DNA of 64,000 nt from Elioraea rosea. GTDB taxonomy: Bacteria; Pseudomonadota; Alphaproteobacteria; Acetobacterales; Acetobacteraceae. Shown here piece after piece: positions 35,271 to 42,326 of this stretch. The translations under genes were made by a program, and so were the position numbers. The notes under the pieces were generated by a model, which ran no database searches, was not told the origin of the DNA, and saw only the letters and a list, made by a program, of their open reading frames with translations. Each line of letters starts with the position of its first letter. The stretch's first letter is position 1. The DNA lies in NCBI RefSeq assembly GCF_007644105.1, contig NZ_VFAC01000001.1:186001-250000 (forward strand). The letters run 5' to 3'.

Positions 35271-36593
35271 GTGCCGAGCGCGCGCCGAGGCGCCCTGCCG
35301 GCGGGGCTGCTAGCCTGCTACGCCGCGCCCGCCTTTCCGCTCGCCATCCTTGGCCTGCCACTGAACGTCTACCTCCCGACCTTCTGGGGTGAGACGCTCG
35401 GGCTCGGGCTGACCACGGTCGGCCTCGTGCTCCTCGCGACACGGCTTCTCGACGTGGTGACGGACCCGCTCATCGGCCTGCTGTCGGATCGCTCGCGCGG
35501 CCGGCTCGGACGCCGCCGCCCCTGGGTCGCGGCAGCGCTTCCGGTCGCCGCGCCTGCCGTGTGGCTTCTGTTCGTTCCGCCCGAAGGCGCAGGTGCGGGG
35601 CACCTCTTCGTGACAGCGAGCCTCGTCTATCTCGGCTGGACGATGCTCAACATCGCCCACACGGCCTGGGGCGCGGAGCTGTCGGGCGAGTATCACCAGC
35701 GCACGCGCGTCACCGCCTGGCGCGAGGCGGCGACGCTCGGCGGCATCATCGCCTCCGCGCTCGTGCCTGCACTGATGCCCGGCGGGATCGCTGCCGACCT
35801 GCGCGCGCTCGCGTTCGCCACGCTCGCGCTTGCGATCCCGGCCTTCGCGATGCTGTTCCTCGCGGTGCCCGACACAGCGGCCGCGCCGGCGCCACTGCAA
35901 AGGCAGAGCCTCGGCGCCCTGTTCGCGCCGCTTCTCGCTAACCGCGCGTTCCGGCGGCTGATCTCCGCCTGGGTGGTGAACGGCATCGCCAACGGTCTGC
36001 CGGCGGCGCTGTTCCTTCTGGTGGTGACGCATCTCCTCGTGGCGGAGGACAAGGCGGGACTGCTGCTGCTTGCCTATTTCCTTGCCGCCATCCTCGCCGT
36101 TCCCGGCTGGACGGCGGTCGCCGCGCGTATGGGCAAGCACCGCACCTGGTGCACGGCGATGCTGTGGGCGTCGGTCGTGTTCGGCTTCGTGCCGCTTCTC
36201 GGGGCGGGAGACTGGCTTGCCTTCCTCGTCATCTCCATCCTTTCCGGCGCAGCACTCGGGGCCGATCTCGCGCTGCCGCCGGCGATCCAGGCCGATGTGG
36301 TCGATCTCGATCGGCTCGAGACGGGCGAGGGTCGGGCGGGCCTGCTGTTCGCGCTCGCCTCGATGGCGCAGAAGCTTGGAAACGCCCTCGCGGTCGGGCT
36401 CGGCCTGCCGCTTCTCGAGCTTTTGGGCTTCCGCACCGACGGCGGCGTGCAGGGGCTCGGCGCGCTGGTCGCCCTCTACTGCGGCGCGCCGATCCTGCTG
36501 AAGCTCATTGCCGTCGCCATCATGTGGCACTTCCCGATCGACCGGGCGGAACAGGAGAGACTGCGCGCGCGCATCGAGGCGGCGGCGCAATGA
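35271..36593 (+). CDS. MFS_2-family carrier (glycoside/cation symporter or lipid-carrier type)
   Basis: 440 residues and twelve membrane segments. It carries the MFS_2 signature DPLIGLLSDRSRGRLGRRRPW after TM2 (shown in part) and the family's long central loop. The start is GTG 35271, two bases after the previous stop. The fold is shared by sugar-cation symporters and by MFSD2A-type lysolipid carriers. Inside an operon of acyl-chain-modifying enzymes, a lysolipid or fatty-acid substrate is plausible, but this is inference. It overlaps the next gene (ATGA). Confidence 0.88.
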   Translation: MPSARRGALPAGLLACYAAPAFPLAILGLPLNVYLPTFWGETLGLGLTTVGLVLLATRLLDVVTDPLIGLLSDRSRGRLGRRRPWVAAALPVAAPAVWLLFVPPEGAGAGHLFVTASLVYLGWTMLNIAHTAWGAELSGEYHQRTRVTAWREAATLGGIIASALVPALMPGGIAADLRALAFATLALAIPAFAMLFLAVPDTAAAPAPLQRQSLGALFAPLLANRAFRRLISAWVVNGIANGLPAALFLLVVTHLLVAEDKAGLLLLAYFLAAILAVPGWTAVAARMGKHRTWCTAMLWASVVFGFVPLLGAGDWLAFLVISILSGAALGADLALPPAIQADVVDLDRLETGEGRAGLLFALASMAQKLGNALAVGLGLPLLELLGFRTDGGVQGLGALVALYCGAPILLKLIAVAIMWHFPIDRAEQERLRARIEAAAQ

Positions 36594-37324
36594 GGCTTTC
36601 GCTTCCCGGGGGATACCGCGGCGTTCGCGTGATCGGCGACGTCCACGGCGAGGCCGTGCCGTTCCGCGCCGCGCTCGTTGGCGCGGCGGCGGAGCGGCTC
36701 TTCGTCGTCCAGCTCGGCGACCTGACCGACCATGGGCCAGACAGCCCCGGCGCGCTCGCTGCCATGTTCGACACGCTCGATCGCGGCGCCGGGCTGTTCC
36801 TTCTCGGCAACCATGACCACAAGCTCCGCCGCGCGCTGCTCGGCAATGCCGTGTCGGCCGAACCCGACGGGCTCGGCGCGACGCTCGCGCAGCTTGCCGC
36901 GCACCCGGACGGGCAAGCCCTCTCTTCCCGCGCCATCGCCGAGATCGCCGCAGCCCCCGCCTGGGTCGCGTGGGGGCGCACGCGGCTCTTCGTCCATGGC
37001 GGGTTCCACCCCGCGATGCTCGCCGCACCGCCACCGGCCGAGGCCGGCGCGCGCAAGCCGGACCCGGTGCTCGCGCGCGCGCTCTACGGCCAGGCTGTGC
37101 GCGGCGCGGTCACCGCGACCGGCTACCCCGTGCGCGTGCTGGAGTGGGTCGATGCGATCCCGCGCGGGCTCACGGTCTATTGCGGGCACGACATCCGCAC
37201 GACCGACGGCCGCCCCCATGTGAGGGCGGGGCGCGGCGGCGGCAGCGCCGTGTTCATGGATACGGGCGCCGGCAAAGGTGGGCACCTCTCGTGGTGCGAC
37301 CTCGAGCCGGAGAAGGAGGGATGA
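36590..37324 (+). CDS. Calcineurin-like metallophosphoesterase
   Basis: 244 residues. Metal motifs are GDVHG (16-20), GDLTDHGPDS (43-52), GNHDHK (73-78), VHGGFHPAM and the final CGHDI. The pattern is that of PP1/ApaH-like phosphoesterases, with either protein phosphatase or dinucleoside polyphosphatase activity possible. It overlaps both neighbours by four bases, so it is an obligate part of the photolyase operon transcript. I have not seen it as a standard member of this cluster. Confidence 0.85.
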   Translation: MRLSLPGGYRGVRVIGDVHGEAVPFRAALVGAAAERLFVVQLGDLTDHGPDSPGALAAMFDTLDRGAGLFLLGNHDHKLRRALLGNAVSAEPDGLGATLAQLAAHPDGQALSSRAIAEIAAAPAWVAWGRTRLFVHGGFHPAMLAAPPPAEAGARKPDPVLARALYGQAVRGAVTATGYPVRVLEWVDAIPRGLTVYCGHDIRTTDGRPHVRAGRGGGSAVFMDTGAGKGGHLSWCDLEPEKEG

Positions 37325-37881
37325 CCGGACAGATGATGCGCAAGGCCTGGAGCCGCATGGCCGTCGCCATGCTTGCTGTGCTCGTTCTCGCTGGATGCGG
37401 AGGGGGAATGAAGATCGAGGATTTCGCCGGGCGCACGCCCGAGCTCCGTCTCGAGGAGTACTTCGCCGGGCGCACCCGCGCCGCCGGCCTGTTCGAGGAC
37501 CGGTTCGGCACGGTGCGCCGCACCTTCGTCGTCGACATCGACGGCACCTGGGACGGCACGACGCTGACGCTCGACGAGGACTTCACCTACAACGACGGCG
37601 AGAAGCAGCGCCGCATCTGGCGGCTGACGCGCACCGGCGACCGCATGTGGGAAGGCCGGGCGGACGACGTGATCGGCGTTGCGCAGGGGCGCGAGGCGGG
37701 CAACGCCTTCCAGTTCGGCTACCGGATCAACCTGAAGGTCGGCGACAGCACCTGGGAGGTGCGCTTCGACGACTGGATGTTCCGCATCGACGAGGAGACG
37801 GTGTTGAATACGGCGAAGGTCTACCGCTGGGGCATCTGGATCGGGACGGTTCAGCTCGCCTTCCGCAGGACGCCAGCCTGA
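37321..37881 (+). CDS. DUF3833-family lipoprotein
   Basis: 186 residues. A lipoprotein signal ends in LVLAGC, with lipidated Cys26, so the mature protein is anchored to the inner or outer membrane facing the periplasm. The body has the DUF3833 features: GRTPELRLEEYFAGRT, FVVDIDGTWDG, EDFTYNDGEKQRRIW, YRINLKVGD and NTAKVYRWGI. Function is unknown. DUF3833 genes recur beside DUF1365/COG2907/CFA genes, so a role in trafficking or protecting modified lipid is a reasonable guess. The start overlaps the phosphoesterase stop. Confidence 0.88.
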   Translation: MTGQMMRKAWSRMAVAMLAVLVLAGCGGGMKIEDFAGRTPELRLEEYFAGRTRAAGLFEDRFGTVRRTFVVDIDGTWDGTTLTLDEDFTYNDGEKQRRIWRLTRTGDRMWEGRADDVIGVAQGREAGNAFQFGYRINLKVGDSTWEVRFDDWMFRIDEETVLNTAKVYRWGIWIGTVQLAFRRTPA

Positions 37882-38345
37882 TGGCACTCGCACTCGCGAC
37901 GATCGCCGAGCGGCCGGAGCTCGCGCCGGTCGTCGCGCCCTGGCTCTGGGAGGAATGGGGCCGCGGCAAGGGCCGCACGCTCGATCAGGTTCTCGCGCGC
38001 ATCGCGTCGCGCACTGCGCGGGTTGGGCTCGAGCAGACCGTCGTGGCGCTCGAGGACGGCGTTGCGGTGGCCACCGCGAGCCTCACCGCCGCCGATGCCG
38101 ACAGCCGCCCCGAACTCACGCCTTGGCTCGCCTCCGTGTTCGTCGCACCCGAGGCACGCGGGCGGGGCTATGCGCGCGTCGTCGTCACCGCGGTCGAGAG
38201 CGCGGCGCGGCGCGGCGGGTTCGAGACGCTCTGGCTCTTCACCAACTCCGCGCCAGCGCTCTACGCCGGGCTCGGCTGGCAGGACGCGGGCACGATCACC
38301 GAGGGCGGGAAGCCCTATGCACTGATGCGGCGCCGGCTGGGTTGA
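37881..38345 (+). CDS. GNAT-family N-acetyltransferase
   Basis: A 154-residue acetyltransferase. The acetyl-CoA binding loop is VAPEARGRGYARVVV, with LWLFTNSAPALYAGLGWQ near the C-terminus. It is the last gene of the photolyase operon (TGATG overlap with the lipoprotein gene). Its 3' end overlaps the convergent nsrR gene by 50 bases. Acceptor substrate is unknown. Confidence 0.85.
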   Translation: MALALATIAERPELAPVVAPWLWEEWGRGKGRTLDQVLARIASRTARVGLEQTVVALEDGVAVATASLTAADADSRPELTPWLASVFVAPEARGRGYARVVVTAVESAARRGGFETLWLFTNSAPALYAGLGWQDAGTITEGGKPYALMRRRLG

Positions 38346-38754
38346 GTACGGCGGCGTCGCCGAGGCAGTCGGCGAGCGTCACCGCATCGAGGGTCGTGAG
38401 GAAGGCATCGCGGGCGCGCGCCAGCGCATTGCGAAGCCGGCAGCCGGGCATGAGGCGGCACGCGCCGCCGTCCTCGCGAAAGCACTCGACGAGCGCCTGG
38501 CCGGCCTCAAGCTGCCGCACCACGCCACCGATGCTGATCCTCTCCGCCGGACGGCCGAGCTGAACCCCGCCGCGCGCCCCACGCACCGTGCGAACGAGAC
38601 CAAGCGCTGCGAGCGCCTGGACGAGCTTGTGCACATGGTTGCGCGGCACGCCGATCTCGGTCGCGAGCGCCTCGGTGCTGCGGATCTCCCCCGGCTCGGC
38701 GCCGAGGCAGAGCAGCACGCGGAGAGCGAAATCGGTGGACGCGAGAAGTCGCAG
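38296..38754 (-). CDS. nsrR: Rrf2-family repressor, NsrR-like nitric-oxide sensor (probable CTG start)
   Basis: Rrf2 winged-helix protein. Residues RLLASTDFALRVLLCL open the fold, the recognition helix is IGVPRNHVHKLVQAL, the wing is VRGARGG, and the cluster-binding cysteines are C91, C99 and C105 (numbered from the proposed start) in LVECFREDGGACRLMPGC. That arrangement matches NsrR, whose Fe-S cluster senses NO. The first ATG/GTG/TTG in frame is GTG 38718, which would remove the first 12 residues of helix 1. A CTG at 38754 has GGGAGG six bases upstream and restores the full family N-terminus (152 residues), so I take CTG as the start. It is divergent from the hemerythrin and NnrS genes. Confidence 0.88.
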   Translation of the reverse strand: MRLLASTDFALRVLLCLGAEPGEIRSTEALATEIGVPRNHVHKLVQALAALGLVRTVRGARGGVQLGRPAERISIGGVVRQLEAGQALVECFREDGGACRLMPGCRLRNALARARDAFLTTLDAVTLADCLGDAAVLNPAGAASVHRASRPR

Positions 38755-38760
38755 GACCTG

Positions 38761-38766
38761 CCTCCC
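38761..38766 (-). promoter_or_regulatory. Ribosome-binding site supporting the nsrR CTG start
   Basis: GGGAGG on the minus strand, six bases before the CTG codon at 38754. No comparable sequence precedes the alternative GTG at 38718. Confidence 0.6.
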
Positions 38767-38781
38767 GGCTGTTGCTGGAAA

Positions 38782-38800
38782 CTGGTATTGACAATACCAG
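38782..38800. promoter_or_regulatory. Perfect 19-base palindrome, probable NsrR operator 1
   Basis: CTGGTATTGACAATACCAG has perfect 9-base arms around one central base. It lies 28 bases upstream of the nsrR start in the divergent nsrR/hemerythrin promoter region. NsrR sites in other proteobacteria are AT-rich palindromes of this size, often with GGTATT/AATACC-like arms. Confidence 0.65.
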
Positions 38801-38818
38801 ATTTCGGCGCAAGAGTAA

Positions 38819-38837
38819 TTGGTATCACAAATACCAG
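38819..38837. promoter_or_regulatory. Second palindrome, probable NsrR operator 2
   Basis: TTGGTATCACAAATACCAG resembles operator 1 (arms TGGTAT / ATACCA). Its centre is 37 bases from that of operator 1, and it ends 25 bases before the hemerythrin gene start. One operator probably serves each divergent promoter. Confidence 0.6.
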
Positions 38838-38862
38838 TTCGTGACCGGCCAGGAACCCAGCC

Positions 38863-39408
38863 ATGTCAGACGCCTCCCTCCACCACCACTCCCCCGGCTG
38901 CGGCTGCAACACCCGCACGGCGGCGACCGCCGATGACGGCGAGATCAGTCCGTTGCCTGAGGAGACCGGCGCGCTCATCGAGCATGTGCTGGCCCGCTAC
39001 CACGCCGCGCACCGGCGCGAGCTGCCCGAACTCATTGCGCTGGCGAGGCGCGTCGAGCGTGTGCACGCCGATGTCGATGACGCCCCGCTCGGCCTCGCGA
39101 CGCTGCTCGAAGCAATTGCCCAGGACCTGACCGACCACATGGCCAAGGAGGAGGCGGTCCTCTTCCCGATGATGCGAAGAGGAGGGCACGCGATTATCGA
39201 CGGGCCGATCGCGGTGATGCGCCACGAGCACGCAGGGCATGGCGAGGCGCTGCGCGCACTTGCCCAGCTGACCAACGGGCATGTTCCGCCCGACGGGGCC
39301 TGCGGCTCCTGGCGGGCGCTCTATGCCGGAACGCGCAAGCTCGCGGAGGATCTCGAGACACACATGCACATCGAGAACGACATCCTCTTCCCCCGTTTCA
39401 GGACATGA
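38863..39408 (+). CDS. Hemerythrin-domain protein, RIC/DnrN-like Fe-S cluster repair type
   Basis: A 181-residue di-iron protein. It starts with a His/Cys-rich tail (HHHSPGCGC), followed by a four-helix bundle with ligand-type residues in ARYHAAHRRELPEL, HMAKEEAVLFPMM, RHEHAGHGE and HMHIENDILFPRF. The last motif is the signature of YtfE/RIC/DnrN proteins, which repair NO-damaged iron-sulphur clusters. The usual N-terminal ScdA domain is absent. Its position behind NsrR-type operators and before nnrS supports a nitrosative-stress role. Ribosome site AGGA lies eight bases upstream. Confidence 0.88.
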   Translation: MSDASLHHHSPGCGCNTRTAATADDGEISPLPEETGALIEHVLARYHAAHRRELPELIALARRVERVHADVDDAPLGLATLLEAIAQDLTDHMAKEEAVLFPMMRRGGHAIIDGPIAVMRHEHAGHGEALRALAQLTNGHVPPDGACGSWRALYAGTRKLAEDLETHMHIENDILFPRFRT

Positions 39409-39421
39409 GGGAGGCCACTCG

Positions 39422-40633
39422 ATGAATGCGATCACGGGGGTGGGCGCGGCTGGGGAGCGCAGGGGCTTCGCCCTGTTCGCGCATGGGTTCCGGCCGTTCT
39501 TCCTGATGGCCGGGCTCGTCGCGCCCGCCTCCGTGGCGGCCTGGCTTCTGGTGGTCGCCGGTGTGGCGGTGCCGGAGGGCCCGCTGCCGATGCTGCGCTG
39601 GCATGCGCACGAGCTGCTTGGGGGTTTCGTGGCTGCGGCGATGATCGGCTTCGTGATGACGGCCGTGCCGAACTGGACGGGGCGGCGCGGCTATTCCGGC
39701 CCGCCGCTCATCCTGATCGCCACGCTGTTCCTCGCGGCACGGCTGGCCCTCCTGCCCGGATCGCCCGTGCCGATCGGCCTTGCCGCGCCGCTCGCGCTGC
39801 TGCCCATTCCGGCGACCGTGCTTCTGGTCCTGCCGGCGCTCGTCCAGTCGAAGGCGCCGAAGCTGTTCCTGCCCCCCGCCATCATCCTCGCGTTCTGGTC
39901 CGGCCAGGTGCTGATGCTCGGCGAGGCGGCGTCATGGTGGGAAGCCGACACCTGGGCCACCGGCCAGATGCTGATGGCGAATGTCGCGCTGCTTCTCGTC
40001 GGGCTGATCGGCGGACGGATCGTTCCGGCCTTCACGCTCAACGCACTCCGCCGCGAGGGGATGCCGCGCGAGGCGCGCCCGATCCGCGGCCTCGACCAGG
40101 CGGCGATGCTGTCTCTCGCCGCCGTTGTGGCGTCCGACCTCGCCGCCCCCGGCTCGACGACCGCCGGCGCGGTCGCCGCGGTCGCTGCCGCGCTCGTGCT
40201 GCTTCGCCTCTCGCTCTGGCATGGCCTCGCGACCTGGCGCTGGCCGATCCTCTGGGTGCTGCACCTCGCCTATGCCTTCGTCCCGGCCGCGCTCGCGCTC
40301 AAGGCCGCAGCACTTCTGCTCGATGCCGGATGGGCGTCTGCCTGGCTGCACCTGCAGACGATCGGCGCGCTCGGGCTGATGATCCTCGCGGTGATGACGC
40401 GCGCCACGCTCGGCCATACCGGGCGCGATCTCGTCGCCGCGCCGGCGACCGTCGGGGCCTATCTCTGCATCGCCTCGGCAGCGCTTCTGCGGTGCTTCGG
40501 CGGCCTCGTCGCGGATGACAGGATGGTGGCGACTGCCGCGGCCGGCGCGCTCTGGATCCTAGGTTTCGCGCTGTTCCTCGCCGTGCATGCGCCGATGCTC
40601 ATCGGGTCGCGGGCGGACGGAAAACCCGGCTGA
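39422..40633 (+). CDS. nnrS: NnrS-family heme/copper membrane protein
   Basis: 403 residues and about twelve membrane segments. Family features are LFAHGFRPFFLMAGL at residues 18-32, LRWHAHELLGGFVAAAMIGF with conserved His, TAVPNWTGR, and MTRATLGHTGRDL near the C-terminus. NnrS relieves NO-induced metabolic stress in denitrifying and non-denitrifying bacteria and is a typical NsrR target. It follows the hemerythrin gene by 13 bases, so one transcript is likely. Confidence 0.92.
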   Translation: MNAITGVGAAGERRGFALFAHGFRPFFLMAGLVAPASVAAWLLVVAGVAVPEGPLPMLRWHAHELLGGFVAAAMIGFVMTAVPNWTGRRGYSGPPLILIATLFLAARLALLPGSPVPIGLAAPLALLPIPATVLLVLPALVQSKAPKLFLPPAIILAFWSGQVLMLGEAASWWEADTWATGQMLMANVALLLVGLIGGRIVPAFTLNALRREGMPREARPIRGLDQAAMLSLAAVVASDLAAPGSTTAGAVAAVAAALVLLRLSLWHGLATWRWPILWVLHLAYAFVPAALALKAAALLLDAGWASAWLHLQTIGALGLMILAVMTRATLGHTGRDLVAAPATVGAYLCIASAALLRCFGGLVADDRMVATAAAGALWILGFALFLAVHAPMLIGSRADGKPG

Positions 40634-40940
40634 AGCGCTCAGCCGCCGCCGACGCGGCGCGCGAGAAGCCGCATCACAGGTGGGCGGTGACGGGATGCGT
40701 CGTCAGTGCCGGGAAGCGCCTGCGCGTGCCGGCGTCAAACGACACGGTCGCGCAGGCGCATTCGGGCGGGCGGCGGGCTGGCGCGCATGGTCGGTGAGCT
40801 GCCCGGGCGAGCGCGCATGGCGACAGGCATCGCTGGTTGCGCTGCCGGTCGGCAGATGTGTTCGCGCTCCGTTGCGCCCCCCCCTCCCCCGTGCAACGGT
40901 GCTGGAGCAACGCCGAGGGCGGCGTGACGAAGGGGACCAC
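40634..40940. other. Intergenic region before the PEP-CTERM gene
   Basis: 307 bases without a supported gene. It contains the left copy of a 39-base direct repeat (40638-40676), a C-rich run near 40886-40900 and the leader of the PEP-CTERM gene. I see no clear promoter consensus. The left repeat encodes, on the minus strand, the last 11 codons and stop of the NTF2-like gene, so it is a gene remnant. Confidence 0.7.
40638..40676. repeat. 39-base direct repeat, left copy
   Basis: Identical in 38 of 39 positions to 41875-41913. On the minus strand it reads MRLLARRVGGG and a stop, the tail of the NTF2-like gene located at the right copy. It marks the left edge of a 1.2-kb segment containing the PEP-CTERM gene. 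Confidence 0.85.
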
Positions 40941-41564
40941 ATGCGCGAGAGACGTACGACTTATCTTCTGCGTGCAACCGCCATCGCCGCCGGCTTGGCG
41001 CTGGCTGCGCCCGCCGAGGCAGCGGTGATCACCTATGTCGAGGGGACGGATATCGCCAACAGCCTCCCCGGAACGCTGCTCGGCGCGCTGGATGTCGGCC
41101 TGAACACCGTCACCGGCAGCATTGCATGCAGCGGCGCCTTCTGTTCTCGCGACGATGACCTCGACGTCTTCAACGTGACCCTGGCGTCCACGCTCCGCAT
41201 CACCGGCATCACGATCGCGGTCAGCAACTACGTCACGGACGGGAATGGGGTCGGCGGTGGCTTTCTCGGAGCGCTTGACGGAACGCTGCGCGGGCAGGTC
41301 AATTTCGCCCGGTCGTTCGTGGGCGATCTGCCAACGACCAGCGTGTTCAGCGGGGCAACTGTCGGGGCGGGCGACCTGACGCTCACCATGCAGTCATTCT
41401 TCCTGGACGGCGTAGGCTCCCGGAGCTGGGACTACGTCGTCGCGATCACGGTCGAGGCGATTCCGACAGCGCCTGTGCCGGTGCCGGAGCCGGCAAGCCT
41501 CGCGCTGCTCGGCGCCGGCCTGCTGGGCCTGCGCGTGGCGCGCCGCAGCCCCCGCGCGGGCTGA
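40941..41564 (+). CDS. PEP-CTERM sorting-domain protein
   Basis: 207 residues. An N-terminal signal peptide (ATAIAAGLALAAPAEAA) is followed by a beta-rich Ser/Thr/Gly body. The C-terminal sorting tail is VPEPASLALLGAGLLGL plus a positive end RVARRSPRAG. PEP-CTERM proteins are processed by an exosortase (EpsH) and attached at the cell surface, usually in exopolysaccharide-making species. No exosortase gene is in this window. Flanking direct repeats suggest that the gene was inserted into the end of the NTF2-like operon. Cargo function is unknown. Confidence 0.88.
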   Translation: MRERRTTYLLRATAIAAGLALAAPAEAAVITYVEGTDIANSLPGTLLGALDVGLNTVTGSIACSGAFCSRDDDLDVFNVTLASTLRITGITIAVSNYVTDGNGVGGGFLGALDGTLRGQVNFARSFVGDLPTTSVFSGATVGAGDLTLTMQSFFLDGVGSRSWDYVVAITVEAIPTAPVPVPEPASLALLGAGLLGLRVARRSPRAG

Positions 41565-41874
41565 GATCCGATCCGGAAAGAGGTCGGGTTGGCGCAAATC
41601 GTATGCGAGTCACTGCCCCTGCCGACGATTCCCACGCAGCGGGCGATCGTATCGTCTTACGAACATCTCGACTGGCGAACATCGGCGTGCGGCGAACCGA
41701 TGCGGTCGATGCGCGCGAGATGGTGAACCGGTGATCCACGCGCTGTCCACCGGCTGCCGCAGGCATGCGCTGCAGCGGGTCCTGCGGCCTTCGTCCGAAT
41801 TGCCATGATCCGCACACTCATTCGAAGCCTCGCGGCAAAGCCGTCAAGCTGGGTCGGATCCTTCCGGATCGGCT
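41565..41874. other. Intergenic region after the PEP-CTERM gene
   Basis: About 310 bases with no supported gene. An 11-base inverted pair, CCGATCCGGAA (near 41570) and TTCCGGATCGG (near 41862), brackets most of it, which could be the remains of a small mobile element or a hairpin. Nothing else is recognisable. Confidence 0.5.
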
Positions 41875-41913
41875 CTCAGCCGCCGCCGACGCGGCGGGCG
41901 AGAAGCCGCATCA
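41875..41913. repeat. 39-base direct repeat, right copy
   Basis: Right copy of the repeat at 40638-40676. It forms the 3' end of the intact NTF2-like gene, so this copy is ancestral and the left copy is the duplicate. Confidence 0.85.
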
Positions 41914-42322
41914 TCCCGCCGAGCACGGGAAGCCGGGCGTAGAGCTGGCTAGCGCTGTCCCAATGGTCGAGATGGGCGGTGACCAGCCCGTCCGCGCCGA
42001 GATGGACCTCGCTCAACCCCTCGATGCGCCCGCCCTTCTCTCCCTCGCCCCAGGCGAAGCTCCAGCGGATGTAGCCGGCCTCGATGCCGAAGGCGCGGTC
42101 GGTCACGGCGAAGCGGGGGTTCGGCACACGCTCGAGCATGCGCGAGAGGATACGCCGGAGTGCTTCGCGGCCGCGCACGTCATGGAACGGGTCACGAAAA
42201 TGGATGTCGGCCGCGGCGAGCGACAGCAGACGCTCGATCGTTCCGGGTCGAAGCTCCTCCCACGCCGCCCCCCAGGCAGCGAGCGCTGCAGCGCGGGGGT
42301 TGAGCGTGGTGGTCGCCGCCAT
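41876..42322 (-). CDS. NTF2/SnoaL-like small protein
   Basis: A 148-residue SnoaL/NTF2 fold. It has a helical start, DIHFRDPFHDVRGREALRRIL near residue 40 and the strands IRWSFAWGEG and GLVTAHLDHWDSASQLYARLP. The family includes isomerases and hydrolases and many proteins of unknown role. A relative of this type travels with the SDR and photolyase genes of singlet-oxygen-regulated clusters. It is the last gene of the minus-strand five-gene operon, four bases after the SDR. Confidence 0.85.
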   Translation of the reverse strand: MAATTTLNPRAAALAAWGAAWEELRPGTIERLLSLAAADIHFRDPFHDVRGREALRRILSRMLERVPNPRFAVTDRAFGIEAGYIRWSFAWGEGEKGGRIEGLSEVHLGADGLVTAHLDHWDSASQLYARLPVLGGMMRLLARRVGGG

Positions 42323-42326
42323 CGCT

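Noticed and set aside
41570-41872. Inverted CCGATCCGGAA pair as ends of a small transposable element
   Set aside because: Only 11 bases long, with no target-site duplication or transposase; it may be chance. It is recorded in the intergenic entry only.
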